From NCBI GenBank assembly GCA_026120185.1, contig JANUWF010001281.1, positions 3,204,501-3,268,500 of the forward strand: a stretch of DNA of 64,000 nt, given 5' to 3'. Numbering within the stretch: the stretch's first letter is position 1; each line of letters begins with the position of its first letter. Below, in pieces: positions 36,816 to 49,500 of this stretch. The notes under the pieces were generated by a model, which saw nothing but the letters and a program-made list of their open reading frames with translations, ran no database searches and was not told the DNA's origin. The translations under genes and the position numbers were made by a program. Source of the stretch: Voacanga thouarsii (taxonomy: Eukaryota; Streptophyta; Magnoliopsida; Gentianales; Apocynaceae).

Positions 36816-37600
36816 CTATGATTTGAAATCATCGTTATTAGATTGATTCATGGTAAATCTGTTTAGCACTTTGTCTTTGTATGTAGACTGTGAAAGACCT
36901 AGCAACCTTTGTGACCTATTTCTATAGATCTTTGTTCCAAGAATGTAGGTTGCTTCTCCAAGGTCTTTCATGGAGAATTTCTTAGACAACCAAACTTTTA
37001 CTGACTGAAGGACAAGTATATCATTTCCTATTAACAATATGTCATCGACATAAAGCAATAGGAAAACTAGTGCACTCCCACTAACCTTCTTGTATACACA
37101 AGGTTCATCCATATTTTGAATGAAACCAAACTCTTTGATGGTTTAATCAAAATGGATGTTCCAACTCCTAGAAACTTGCTTAAGTCCATAAGTGGACCTT
37201 TGCAGCTTGCACACTTTTGTTCTATCATAGGATGTGAAACCCTTAGGCTGTGTCATATACACTTCCTCAGTTAGGTTTCTATTTGGAAAAGCTATTTTTC
37301 CATTAATTTTCCAAATCTCATAATCATAATGAGTTGCAATGGCTATAAGTATTCTGATGGATTTCAGCATAGCAACTGGTGAGAAGGTTTTGTCATAGTT
37401 AATACCATATTGTTGATGATAATCCTTAGCCACCAATCATGCTTTATAGGTAACTAGGTTACCATCTATGTTAGTTTTCTTCTTGAAAATCCATTTACAC
37501 CTTATAGGCTTAATTCTTTTGGGTAGATCAACAAAAGTCCATACTTGGTTGTCATACATAGAATCCATCTTTGATTTTTATGGCTTCAAGATATTTGTCG
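36816..37600 (-). pseudogene. Reverse transcriptase of copia A
   Basis: First half 37143-37436: VAKDYHQQYGINYDKTFSPV, LIAIATHYDYEIWKINGKIA, EEVYMTQPKGF, QRSTYGLKQVSRSW. Second half 36816-37112: MDEPCVYKKVSG, FLLLYVDDILLIGND, FSMKDLGEATYILGTKIYR. The YVDD catalytic box is intact, but the earlier catalytic Asp (normally in QMDVKTAF) is Asn in KINGKIAF. A stop separates the halves near 37140. Typical copia RT, inactive by these changes. Confidence 0.92.
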
Positions 37601-38549
37601 GATTCTAAACTATTTAGAACTTCCTTTTAAGTAGTAGCTTCATTATCGTCTATGAGCAATACATCATTATGGTCACTAATGAGAAATTCATATCTCTCAG
37701 GTGCCACATGTATCCTACTCGACCTACAAGGTTCTTGTGTAGTTGAAAGTTCATCTATTCTCTTAATAGATATGGGATCAAACAGTTGATCATTGTTGTT
37801 TATTTTTGTTAAACTTCTAAGTTCAATCTTACTCCTACCGTCCCCTTTAAGCATGTGCTCCTTCTCTAAGAAAACATCATGTTTCGAAACAAGTACTTTG
37901 TTTTTAGAAGAGAGATAGAAGTAATATCTGAAAGATTCTTTCGGATAACCTATAAATAAACACTTGTTAGATTTACTGTTAAGTTTGTTTAACTATGGCT
38001 TTTTGACAAAAGCAAGGCAACCCAATACTCTCAAGTGAAATAACTTTAGTTTATTGCCAAAGAACATCTTAAATGGGGCAGTATCAACTGTTTTTGATGG
38101 AACTCTATTTAGAACATAAACAGAAGCCTCTATGCGTGCTCTCAAAATGATTTTGGCAAGTCTGCAGAAGCCATCATGGTTCATACCATGTCTAAAAAGA
38201 TTCAATTCCTTCTCTCAGATACACCACTATGTTGAAGTGTATGTGGTGGAGTCCATTAAGATAATATCTTATTATCTCTAACATAATCTTGAAACTCTTG
38301 GCTTAAGTATTCACCTCCTCAATCTGATCTTAAAGTATTAATACATTTCCTAAGATGTTTCTCTATTTCATTCTTGAAGTGTTTGAACTTTTCAAAAGCT
38401 TCAAATTTATATTTCATTCAATACAATTTTCCATATAGTGAATAATCATCGATAAACCCTATAAAATAGTGATAACTCCCTCTTGATTGTATAGACATTG
38501 GGCAATATACATTAGAATGTATAAGTGCTAATGATTCTTTGGCCCTTTC
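37601..38549 (-). pseudogene. Integrase and linker of copia A
   Basis: The core begins ALIHSNVYCPMSIQSRG, where the first catalytic Asp (normally HTDVCGP) is Asn, codon at 38511-38513. It continues YFIGFIDDYSLYGKLY, a stop, NTLRSD-stop-GGEYLSQEFQ and TPPHTLQHSGVSERRN (Glu kept). The following part (37993-38205) reads MNLFRHGMNHDGFCRLAKII and VLNRVPSKTV...APFKMFFGNK, the usual end of the copia integrase. The linker at 37627-37854 has EPCRSSRIHVAPERYEFLIS, the R-S-R-I block before RT. Confidence 0.9.
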
Positions 38550-39170
38550 TCATTTTCCAGAAAAATGAGTTTTAGCCATTTTACCAACTAAAAAAGATTT
38601 GCATGTGCCATATGATTCATAATCAAATGACCCTATGTCACCTAGTTTGTGTAACTTAGAAACACGATTCTCATTTATGTGGCCTAAACGATCATGCCAT
38701 AAATAAGATAAGGTTGAATTATCTATCCTTGGTTTCTTATTGTTTACATTAAAGATTGGATTATTCATGTCTAGAACATATATACCATTAACCAAAGTTG
38801 CAGAACCATAATGAATATGATTTAATGAAAAAGAACAACATTTATTCTTAAGAATTAAATGAAATCCACACAAGTCTAAACACACAACAGATAGTGATTT
38901 AAAAAAAAATGGTACAAAATAATAGTTTTGCAGTTCTTAAACTAATCCTAAAGGCAAGTGTGGGTCGTAAGTCCCCACAGTAAGTGCAATAACCCTTTTT
39001 CCATTTATAGTACGTAGGCCCACGTAGCCCTTCTCAAGCCTCCTACTATCCTTTAGTCCTGGTAAGTTATTGCACAAATAAGATCCACATCTAGTATATA
39101 ATGCCCATATCTTATTTCTAAAGGTAGTATTAACTTAAATCATAAACATACTAGAAGTAGAAGTAGAAGT
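38550..39170 (-). pseudogene. GAG-pre-integrase and protease region of copia A
   Basis: 38550-38885 carries YLWHDRLGHINENRVSKLHK and ESYGTCKSFLVGKMAKTHFS, the zinc-binding HH..CC module in front of copia integrases (CESCL is changed to CKSFL, losing one Cys). To its right, 38886-39170 should hold the aspartic protease, but it is strongly decayed and I see no clear DSGA box. Confidence 0.8.
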
Positions 39171-39179
39171 ACTCGTAAG

Positions 39180-39988
39180 CTTCTCCTTCTACTTTTTTTC
39201 CTTGACGGTCTCCAAGTAGACATTGTAGTTGCACCTCTAATGACTCATCTTTCCACAATGATGGCATAGGTCTTTAGCGGCTACCTCTTTCTTTTTCATA
39301 CCACATTTAAGCTTTGTAGAAGCCTTCTTCTTCTTCTTATGAACCTTCTTCGTAGAAGAGGAAGATTCTACCAACATAACTGTGTTAGATTCCTTTTTCA
39401 TGGAGGACGCTGTAGTTTTGATTAGTTGATCAACTCGGGTATGGTAGACTCAATTTTATTCATCTAATAATTAATCACAAATTGTGAAAAACTACTTGGT
39501 AAAGATTATAGAATTAAATCAATACTTAATTCATTGTCCAGCACAAAACCAAGATATTTGAGCTTCTCAATTAAACCTAATAACTTTAGCCCATAAGTGG
39601 CCACAGAAGTACCTTCAGCTATCTTTGAATGGAATAATTGTTTTGATATCTCACATCTTTCCATTTTGGCTTGGGCATCAAACAGTTATCGAAGATGTAA
39701 GATAATTAAATAAGCATCCATATGCTCGTGCTGTTTTTGTAATTTTAGGGTTATTGATGCCAACATTACAAAAGATGCCATGTCACTATCCTCTTTATGC
39801 TTCTTGTGGACAATATGCTCATCAGTATGAGCATCTTGAGCTGGTAGTGGCAGAATAGGAGCCTCTAACACACAAAGCAATATTTCTAACTTGAGAACAA
39901 TTCTCAAGTTTCTTTACCAATCGAGAAAGTTTGTTTCAGTTAATTTGTTGGCTTCCAAGATGCTAAATAGGTTTAGGTTGGTTGACAT
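39180..39988 (-). pseudogene. Gag of copia A
   Basis: ATG at 39986-39988 (MSTNLNLFSILEANKLTETN FLDW, then a stop). It continues RNLRIVLKLEILLCVLEAP and KEDSDMASFVMLASITLKLQ (39686-39907), then ISKQLFHSKIAEGTSVATYG, the copia gag core (UBN2 type). Near 39250 HHCGKMSH followed by a stop marks the decayed zinc knuckle. A second copy of this gag is at 57954-58498. Gag forms the particle and binds the element RNA. Confidence 0.88.
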
Positions 39989-41568
39989 GATGCAGATGAC
40001 CTAGATGTAAAGATAGAGAAAATTAGCTAACTGTATATGCACATGTAATGCAAATAATGAGGTCTTTAATTAAGCGCATTATTATTTCACTATTTTACTA
40101 AAACTAATAGCCCCTACTGATTCAGGATAGTCCATTAGAAGCTTTCCTAGTGGACCAACATCTAAATTCCTCAAGAATGACCTTGGATTTTCCTAACAAG
40201 CCACCCTTAAGTTCAATTGTAGGTATCCAATACCAATTACATCATATGTAATTACCTGATCATTAGGTGATTAACATTTTTTAATCTTAAAGCTTTTAAG
40301 CTAGCCCAATCTTGCCTCTAATTTTCTTTATGCTTGAGTTAGCCTAATCAGGATAAAGAAATTAGGTAAACCCGACCTATTAATCCGGGATTTAAAATTC
40401 CACAGTTTGAACATGTTCAATATCAAGTAAGCTTGAACATGCTCAATATCAAGTAGGCTTGGGTTAGCCCAACAACTTGGTCTCGAAAAAGGACTCTCGT
40501 TTTTATTATATTAATGGAAGGCATTATGTTTAATTTTGATTGAGTGATTTGTGTTATTTATGTCTTAACATAGCATGCATAATATCATCATATCCATACA
40601 TTGCGTAATAATAATGTGGTTTGGTTATAGACTTTACTATATTAATTTCCCTAAGCCACAAAGGAAATTAATTTGGCCAATCCTATGTGTTCATGCATGA
40701 TATAGGAAGAAAACCTTACCATCCTTCTTTTGGTCGTGATCATTTTCTCTTGAATCTTGTAATAAATTCTATTACATCTAAACTATATAATCTAATTACA
40801 TAAAATTCTAATAAAGAAACCTCGAGTTACATTCGATGGCGAGTTTAGATGAGAAGAGAAATTTACACAAGAAAAATAGAGAAGGCAAGACCCACATGCC
40901 CTATTTAACTCAAAACCAAAGATATAAAATGCATGAACAATTTAATTTGGGTCAATAGTCCATAACCAAACCACCATGCTAATTTTATCCTCAAAATAAA
41001 ACTAAACATAGTAAATAATTCCAAAATCACTATTTTGGAAAAGTAGAATAAATTCTAAAATCAATATTTTAGAAGGTGTATTAATTCCTAAAATTAAGTC
41101 CAAAATCACTATTTTGGAAAATAGATTAAATTTTAAAAGAACTATTTTAGAAAATATATCAGTTGCTAAAATCATATTTTAAGAATTAAAATAATACATA
41201 ATCTAAAATCATTATTTTAGAATCACTATTTTAGAAAATATATTATTTACCATAATCATATTTTAGGAATTAAAATAATATAATCTAAAATCATTATTTT
41301 ACAAAATATATTATTTTCCAAAAACAAGATTCTTGAAAAAATTATTTTAGTCCCAAAAATGAAATTTGGAAAAGAATGGGCATCAAGTGAAGAAAAACAA
41401 AACTGATAACTGTGGGCCTATGTGCAAGAAGACAAAACAAAGTGGAAAAGAAAAAGGTTTTATTATTTTTATTAAATAGGAGTTGCATCCTGGGGAGGCT
41501 TTGTATAAGCCTACCAAGGATTGCACAAAACAATCCCACGTGAGCTGCACTTTTGGGAACCAAATTCC
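39989..41568 (-). other. Leader (5' untranslated region) of copia A, gag side
   Basis: No reading frame of note. It holds an array of small imperfect palindromes at 41020-41305, described separately. It aligns in part with the A' leader (58500-59700), for instance the block with aattaggtaaac/cttgagttacattcga. Confidence 0.65.
41020..41305. repeat. Array of about eight imperfect AT-rich palindromes
   Basis: Repeated units such as CCAAAATCACTATTTTGG, CTAAAATCAATATTTTAG and CTAAAATCATTATTTTAG, spaced 20-60 bases apart. Each has 7-8 base arms around a 3-4 base centre. In the A' leader the related units are at 59518-59598. Confidence 0.85.
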
Positions 41569-41573
41569 ATGCA

Positions 41574-44131
41574 TGTAATACCTCACACTTTTACCTTTGA
41601 TTGGCTACTTCTTGTAATAGGATGAGAATTTGTATCAATGGCTAGAACAAAAGTTGATCAGTGTAATGAGACAAATATTTTGGTATAATAATATTTTGTC
41701 GAGACCTGGATGTAATTATTAGGTTTGTTCTACCTATACCCTAAATCTTCGGAAGGCTACTATTATTAATAAAATAAAATTTTGGAAAATGACTTTTGGT
41801 ATATCATTAAGAATAACATTAAGAGTCTTACGGTGATTTTGGTATATCATAGAGCCAAATCAAAGTTGTGGATTGAATGTTATGTGCGAAACAAAATCAT
41901 GTGTCAAACAGTGAAATTTCAGAAATTTAGTCCGAAAATGGATGAGTTTAAGGATAAATAATTATGTGATTTTGGATGAAATGAACGTCAATAATGAAGT
42001 GAATCCCTTGTATATGAAGTGATAAAGGATGTGGAAAAAGGAAGATGAAAGAATCAAACGAACGATGTGAACGAAAGTTGAACGTTTTCCTTGACTGTCG
42101 GCTAAACATCGATTGGACATCGGCTACCTGTCGGGCACGTCGGCAAACAGTCGGCTATTTTTCAGCCAAACACAATTTAACCTGAAAATGATGTTTGGTG
42201 CAGATTTATCGATAAATGGCCAATGAAGCGTTGAAAATGATAGCGACGGTGGTTGAAGTGCCATAAACGAAAAAATTTAATTAGGACGCGAGGTGAGTCC
42301 CTTTGATTTCTAAAACCTTTTGAAAGCTAATATTCTTCACTTTTCCATGAAATGCTATATTTTATAACGTTTTGAAAATCTCTGAATATATTTAAGGTTT
42401 ATCCGAGCAAGAATTGTTTTGTGCCATTTTAGGCTTGAGTAAACTCTATAATTGGCTTGGAAACTTTAATGGATTATTAAAGCATTAATTTTGTGAATTT
42501 AGTCCTTTTAGATTAAATATTTGGGATTTTCAGAAAATGATGAATTTTGGAATCAGGTGATTCATAAATTAACTAGAATGCCCTTATTGCAACAATTTAT
42601 GGAAATGTGTTTGGAAACTTTGAATTTAATCCTCTTTTGGGATTAGAATTCTAGATTTCTTGAAATGAGTTCCTTTTGGAATTAGATATTTGAAAAATGA
42701 TCCAAATGTCTTTAGTGGAATGTTTTATGAAAGCCTTTGGAATCAGCTATTTGGTAAATGACCAGAATATCCTTATTAGAACTTTTATGAACACTTTTCA
42801 AATCGGGTAATGGTAAAATGATCTGAATACTCTCGAAAAGTCTTTTGGAATTGGGTGTAGATAAAATGACCCGAATACCTTTGGAAAATGACTTTTGTAA
42901 TTGAGTACGGGAAAAATGACCCATATACTCTTGGAAACTTGTTTTGATGTGTGAAAAGAACTCTTTACCCTATTTCAACACGGATTTGGAAAATGATCTC
43001 TCTTAATGAGATTGTCTTTTGGAAAATGACTTTTAATCCCTGATATTATTTTATTGGCATGATGTGCCTATGGAATGAGTTGATTAGCTTTGCAGAGCCT
43101 ATATGAATGATGATCTGACCTGTAAGTCAGTGGGATCAAATTCTGAAAAGTGTTATTTGCCCTAAAATGTTTTGATTGAAAGTCCTTCGGGATTAGACAA
43201 CCCTTTGGCCGAACAGTTAGAAGGGGTTAGTAGTGATGATGTTAAGTACTCAATATGACTTTGATCTTTGTACTAGCCTACGTTACAATTGGACGACCCT
43301 AGTAACTTGGCCTAGTTCTCGGGATTGTCTTACTCCGAATGGGGTGACAGGACATTGAGATGAGTTATATGGTGTGTAAGGTTGGCATTAATAATGGTGA
43401 GTAAGGTTGGCATTGATAACGGCGAGTAAGGTTGGTTTTGATAACGGTGAGTAAGGTTGGTATTGATAACAATGAGTAAGGTTGGCATTGATAACGGTGC
43501 ATTGAGTACTATAGGCTTGTGTCCTTAGTACAATAAGACTGTGTGTCGAAGGCGAAGCCTTGTGAGCTTTACACGCGGGCCGACCTTTTGTTGGACAAGT
43601 GCCAGTGACTTGAAAATTGGGGTAATGATTTGAAATCTGAAATAAAATTTTCCAAAAATGATTGAGTTTTGAATCGACTCTTCTTTAGAGAGTTTTGAAA
43701 TTGTTTCCAGTGAACAAATGATATGCTTTCCCCCACAAAATTTTTATGTACTTTGTTCTTTTATAAAGTACTAGCACACACGGGACTCATTCGGTGATTT
43801 TTCACTCACACATGTCATTTATCTTACCATTTTTGTAGGATCTAAAGTTAAGCGGACCTACGAATAGAAGGAAGATACCATAGTGACAACAGTTTAGGTC
43901 GGACGTTCCCCTTTTGATGATGCACCTTATTACTGATGTGAAATGGAAATTTTCATGTATGAGATTTTCCTGTTATATATGTGTATGTAACCATTAGCAT
44001 GGGTTATCGTATGGATCTGGACCTTGTATAATATGTTGTTTTCATTATAAAGACCCTTTGTCTGAGAAATTGGACACGGCGACACCTGGTGTTGATATGC
44101 TTCCGTTGTTACCTTTAGTATGGGTGTAACA
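41574..44131. repeat. Gypsy-type solo LTR inside the copia A leader
   Basis: Perfect TSD ATGCA (41569-41573 and 44132-44136). Starts TGTAATACC and ends GGGTGTAACA. Its first 190 bases match 63807-64000 at the window end (gattggctact...gggacctagatgtaattattgg). It contains a degenerate array of about 50-base units (42530-42930) and five perfect-period 25-base units (43376-43500). TGTAACACC-type ends suggest a gypsy LTR, but no internal domain is present and the orientation is not resolved. Confidence 0.88.
43376..43500. repeat. Five tandem 25-bp units
   Basis: Unit GTAAGGTTGGCATTGATAAC plus GGTGA, five copies without gaps and with a few substitutions each. Confidence 0.95.
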
Positions 44132-44136
44132 ATGCA

Positions 44137-44201
44137 AGCAGCGGCTTGGAATTCTTGTGTCTCAAGCCGTGGCTTGGCTCCTAGTGAGCAACGACTTGGG
44201 G

Positions 44202-44248
<47 letters not shown>

Positions 44249-44680
44249 CTTCGTTTTCCCAAAAATGATTTCTAAGTCTTCTGCGACAACTTCAGAGAAC
44301 AATTCTTTGATACATTCATATCCTTTTTTTTTTTTTTTTCATTTCTATGAATTCATTTAAAGAAAATTCTTCTATCCAGTAAAACAAAACAAAACAAAAA
44401 AAACATGTGTTTTTAGAAAATACATTTTCTGTTTAGTTGCAGACACAACATGCCTAAAAAAACAAAATATTTTTATCTTTACAAGAACTAACACATTAAT
44501 TCTTGCCATAAAACATTCTTGTAACTTTTACAAAAAGATATTCATAGCAACAAAATCCCACAGAATCAAAATTTTCTTTCACAAACTACTCATGTGAAAA
44601 CAATTTTTCCATAGAGAACACAGAGACAATGATGAAACATATTTCATGGCAAAAAATCTAACGCATTAATGCATAAAAGA
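44137..44680 (-). other. Leader of copia A, primer-site side
   Basis: Contains a (TA)n run (44203-44245) and T/A-rich blocks. Near its left edge aagcagcggcttgg and agccgtggcttggc form a small repeated GC word. No gene seen. Confidence 0.7.
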
Positions 44681-44694
44681 AGGCTCTGATACCA
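44681..44694 (-). other. Primer binding site of copia A
   Basis: Minus strand TGGTATCAGAGCCT, one base inside the 5' LTR. This is the complement of the initiator tRNA-Met 3' end and is practically intact. Confidence 0.93.
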
Positions 44695-44695
44695 C

Positions 44696-46421
44696 TGTTA
44701 GGAATTCTCCATGCACAAACATAGTTACACAGCGGAAGAAACTAGAATTCCACACCGAGTATCTTGTTTATGCATTAATAGGAATTAAAACAGGAGAATA
44801 ATACCTTTCGTGAAGCCTTTGTGAATGAAAATTTTTTCTCTTATCAATTTGTTCTCTAAGATGCAATCCAGTAAACACAAATAATGTCTTCTTTTTCATT
44901 CCATCAAAACACCACAATTCAAGTGTATAATTGTCTCTAATAAATCCAGACGATAATGGTGATCAAGAAAACACCAGAATTTTTGTGCTAGCAAAAACAA
45001 CTATGGTGGCTAGGTTTTTGGGACTTTCAGAAGAAGACGAATTTTAAGATGGTTCTTGAGTTTTTCAAGAAAAGCCTCTGTGTGATTAAAACTATAATAC
45101 ATGGCATTTATATAATAACATATATATCCGTATCAAATTTTTGGTAATCAGAATCCATGACAAATATAAATTCCTAATTACCAATAATTATTATGATTGT
45201 TGTTAATTACAATTTAGCCTAGAAATTATAACAAATTTTGATTTTACCACAACTTCTTCTTTTCACAATCAACCCTATAATGTTATCAAATAACATCTTG
45301 AGCACTTAATTATCTATTGTGTGTAACCAATTAGGTTTCCTGGTCTATTGGTAACAAAATATGAATTAATCTAAACATTTATAAGATTAATAATCCATAA
45401 TAATGTTAGAATTAACTTATTAATTCTAATAAAGATTGATTTATTAATTTTTTAATTAATAAATTCATATTAAGCAGATCATAAGCAATATCTAGCAATA
45501 CATCATGACCACCCAAATGTCCAAAAAGTTAAGTGGCTTGACATGAACATTTCAATAGCAAACAACAGTTTAATAAACTCCTTTCACAATACAATATCTT
45601 ATTTTATTTAGAGTACGGAATTTGTGCCAACTCCTTCCAGAACAATAAATTAATTCTTACCCGAATATTTTAGTACTTGTTCCCGGAATCCACTACTCAT
45701 CATATGTATCTACTAATACCATTTCCAATATACAATCATCTTGGTCAAGGACTTCTCAAGTAGTGATTCCTACAAATGGCCGTGACATATTCACTCCTAC
45801 TACTAGGAATGGTTAATCCTTTATTAATCATGTCAACTACTTTTATTTGCTTCATATTGTACCAAATATCAATCCCATAGGCAGTCTTATCAGAATTCCA
45901 GAGATTGTAACCAAAGTCTAACACTTAGCAAATAAAGTACATTGGAGATCTCAAGTCTAAAAATACTTGCACATTTGCTATGACGAGATTCTTTTAGTGG
46001 TACTAAATAGTTATCCATGCCATTATCACATGGTTAGGTCATACAATGTACTTGTTCAAGTAACAAGCATCCACACATTAACTTTGATTATCACATTATT
46101 CACGGATGTGAGAACCACCACCTGATCAAATCAAGAAGTATAACACGTGCTAGTCTTAATGCATTAATGATGTCTTATCTCATTAATACTATAATTGGGG
46201 GATAATTTATGTACAAACACTATCTAGTGTTGTAGGAACCTCACATCATGATCTTTATCATGATTTCATTAACACAGTGTTGTACTTCGGACTTTATCTA
46301 ACAATTATATTCACACGAAAACATAAATAAAAGAAACTGGAAGATAAAGAATGTCTTGTTTTATTTAATAATGCACATTATAAAGAATACATGTCATTGC
46401 CTCTAGGGCATAACACTAACA
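44696..46421 (-). repeat. 5' LTR of copia A
   Basis: Aligns with 34680-36372. TG start at 44696; ends CACTAACA at 46421 beside TSD TAAAT. The two LTRs differ by many substitutions and small indels, so the insertion is not recent. Confidence 0.93.
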
Positions 46422-46426
46422 TAAAT

Positions 46427-47132
46427 ACCAAGAGCAATAATCAATTGATCAAAGAACTAAAATCCATACTAAATCATGAATCCCAAAGAATATCCTCTAA
46501 AGATAATTAAAACATTAATCTCAAATTGTCAATAAATTACAAATAAGAGAAAAAAAAACCACTTATAAACAAGGAAGCCTGTTCTTCTTTCTTGACTTCT
46601 TTTTGCGCAACCTCCTTTTCTTTTCTTAGAATTCTCTTTGATCCTCGTAAATCTTGGTGTTTCTCTAGGAGTTCATTAACATATTATAATAAAAACTCAA
46701 GAACTAGAACTCCCCCTTGTAAAATGTTATTCTCTTGTATTTATAGAAGTTTAGATTACCAAAAAGTGCCTACAAGATTTCTTTCCCCTAGTTAAAAGAA
46801 TTTCCAAAAGAATCTAACTGAAATTACCAAAATTTGCTTGGAAAAAGTAATTTGCTACCTTAAATTGGCATATGGTCGGCCTTTGTGCTAGCCTTTTTCC
46901 CAATAAAGGGCTGTCACCGGTAGTGCTCTGCACTACCGGTGCCGATGCCGGCCGTGCTTTGTCATGCTGATAGGTTTTATCATTTTTCTTCTCCAATTCT
47001 GCATAAAACCATCAAAACGACTTTCTAAAGGTAAAATATCAAATAGGAAGGAATATGACTAGTTATTTTATCAAATCTATCACAGAAGAACCTCAAATAA
47101 CTAGAAAATTATAGATGAAATTGCCCCCATCA
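46427..47132 (-). repeat. 5' LTR of B2, right part
   Basis: Continues 33930-34679 after the copia insertion and ends GCCCCCATCA. It has the minus-strand TATA box at 46738-46745 and a GC dyad block at 46873-46962 (actaccggtgccgatgccggccg). Confidence 0.9.
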
Positions 47133-47137
47133 ATACT

Positions 47138-47600
47138 TCCTTTCTATATACTTTCCCCTTTTTATGGTTACTTAGTTCTTTGGATTGCGAGATTGTGCCC
47201 GTGTTGTCACAATACAACGCAACAGGCTTGTCCATCAGTGGTACGACTCCAAGTTCTATTAGGAACTTTTGGAGCCAAACTGCTTTCTTTTATGCCTCTA
47301 AAACTACCACATACTCAGCTTCTATGGTTGAATTAGCAATGCAATATTGCTTAATACTCCTCCATGAAATAGCTCTTCCAGATAAAGTGAAAACATATCA
47401 ACTAGTAGATTTTCTCTCATTCTTATTTGCCTGGAAGTCTGAATCTATGTCCTATAGGAACAAAGTCATCAGCCTTGTAAACCAACATATAAACTCTCAT
47501 TCCCATAAGTTACTTGAGAAAATGTTTTATAGCTTGCCAATAAACCTCCTCGAGGGTTGATTGATATCTACTGACTAAGCCCATAGCAAAAAAGATATCT
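47138..47600 (-). pseudogene. RNase H of copia C, main part
   Basis: Minus-strand landmarks, across frame breaks: [72 protein letters not shown]. Interrupted by B2 at 47132; the last codons are at 20727-20887. It is the copia RNase H, with the active-site Asp/Glu pattern recognisable but several stops. Confidence 0.88.
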
Positions 47601-48430
47601 GGCCTAGTACACAGAATGTCGTACATTAGACTTTATATAGCCGAAGTATAGGGAATCCTACTCATCTTGTCTTTTTCTTCTTGAGACTTAGGACAATCCT
47701 TTGAAAAAAGAGACAATTCATGTCTGTAAGGAATTAGTGCTCCCTTGCATAAGTCAATGCTAAACTTTGCCAACATTTTGTCAATTTATGTAGCTTAGGA
47801 TAAACCTAACATTTTCTACTTCCTATTTTTAAGAATCTTAATATCAAGAATGTAACTGACTTCTCCCAAGTTCTTCATACTAAATTGACTTAACAACCAA
47901 AAATTTGTCGATGACAATATCCCTACATCATTTTCAATGAGTAGAATGTTATCCATATAAAGCACAAGAAAAATCATATTATTACCTTCCAATTTTCTGT
48001 ACACTCATGATTCATTTTCGTTTTGAGTGAAATCATAAAAATTTATAGTCTCATCAAAACGAATGCTCCATTCTCTCGATGCTTGCATAAGTCCAGAAAT
48101 GGACTTCTTAAGCTTACAAACCATATGTACTTGGCTTTTAGCATAACACCCTCTAGTTGGGACATATAGATGTCTTTACTAAGATGGCTATTAAGAAAAG
48201 CCGTCTTGACATCCATTTTTCATATCTTGTAGTCATAATGACATGTGATGGCATAGATGATACGAATGGATTTAAGCATGGGGTATAAGGGTAAGTGTTT
48301 CCTCATAATTGATTCCATCATTCTGAGTATACCTTTTTGCCACAAGCCTAGTTTTGAAGGTTTATATCTTCCCATCTACATCTCTTTTTCTTTTGTATAC
48401 CTATATGCACTCAATTGGTTTTATCCCTTC
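47601..48430 (-). pseudogene. Reverse transcriptase of copia C
   Basis: The second half is clear at 47816-48004: VYRKLEGNNMIFLVLYMDN, ILLIENDVGILSS, FSMKNLGEVSYILDIKI. The YVDD box has become YMDN, losing one catalytic Asp. Upstream pieces include SREWSIRFDETI and the decayed first half. Domain order is as in other copia elements. Confidence 0.85.
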
Positions 48431-49500
48431 AGGTGAAGCTACAAAATCCTAAATCCGATTGAAGTACATTTACTCAATTTGAACTTTCATTATTTCATAC
48501 TATAGGTTTGCATTAGTATTAGCAATAGACTCTTCGTATCTAGTAAGATCTTGTTCCTGATAGTCGGTGACTAGGTTCAAAATCTCTCCAGTCCATCTTT
48601 TTGAAACCCTAGATATCCTCCCACTACGACGAAGCTCCCTTTGTACAGGTTCTTGAGGTTGCACATTTTCTTGCTCCACAATCCAATTTGAAGAAGTTGA
48701 TTCGAAAGACAACTTCTCCTCGAGTTCTAGCCTAGTTGAACTTTCATAGATGTACTTCAATCATTCTCCAAGTATCAAGTATTAGTACTTACCAGTATTT
48801 TTTGGTCCTTGGGATGAGAAAAGTAACCACCATTTGTTCCTTTAGGATACCCAAGAAAGATGCATAATTCTAACATTGGTTCTAACTTATCTCCTTTGAT
48901 CAGTACATAAGCTAGATAACACTATATCCTGAGATAGTTCAGACTTGGCTTATTCTTAGTCCACATCTTATAGGGCGTCTTAGGTACTAATTTAGAAGAT
49001 ACCAAGTTCAGAATATATGCCACTATTTTCAAGGCATATTTCCAAAAAGAAACTAGAAGAGTAACATGAGACATCATACTTCGAGCCGCTTCCATCAATG
49101 TCCTGCTCATTCTCTCAGCTACTCTATTCTGTTGGGGTGTACACGACATAGAGAGCTGAGATACTATCTCATGATATATCATGAAATCCTTGAATTCATT
49201 GAGGAGGTACTCTCCGCTACGATCAGATTGTAAGGTTTTGATCAATTAACCTGTTCAATGCTCTACTTCAGCCTTAAACTCTTTAAACATGTCAAATAAG
49301 TCAAACTTATGCCTCATTAGGTAAACATAATCATACCTTGTACAGTCATCCGTGAAAGTGATGAAGTACTCAAACCTTCCTCTAACTGGTATAGACAATA
49401 GACCAAACACATCAGTGTGAACAAAGCTCAATATCTCTTTACCTTTATCTGTCTTTTGGGTAAAAGACCTTTTGGTCATCTTTCCAGTAAGGTAGGATTC
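48431..49500 (-). pseudogene. Integrase and linker of copia C
   Basis: Catalytic core with FVHTDVFGLLSIPVRG and FTDDCTRYDYVYLM (49255-49479), then LQSDRSGEYLLNEFKDFM and TPQQNRVAERMSRTLMEAAR (48922-49245). The D, D, E residues are all present. A stop sits between the two pieces. The end has NLVSSKLVPKTPYKMW. The linker (48500-48760) carries QRELRRSGRISRVSKRWTGE, the R-R-S-G-R-I block before RT. Confidence 0.9.

Larger units (their letters stand above)
34680..46421 (-). mobile_element. Copia element A, 11.7 kb including a nested solo LTR
   Basis: LTRs 34680-36372 and 44696-46421 both run TGTTAGGAATTCTCC ... ATAACAYTAACA in window direction. TSD is CAAAT (34675-34679) and TAAAT (46422-46426). 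A near-perfect tRNA-Met primer site and the copia domain order gag, protease, integrase, RT, RNase H on the minus strand identify a Ty1/copia element. The empty site caagtaatcaaataccaag is visible in the other B2 LTR near 21640. Net length without the gypsy solo LTR is about 9.2 kb. The coding region is broken by stops and frameshifts. Confidence 0.95.

Noticed and set aside
43376..43500. CRISPR-like array (five regular 25-base units)
   Set aside because: Units are directly adjacent with no spacers, in a plant LTR.
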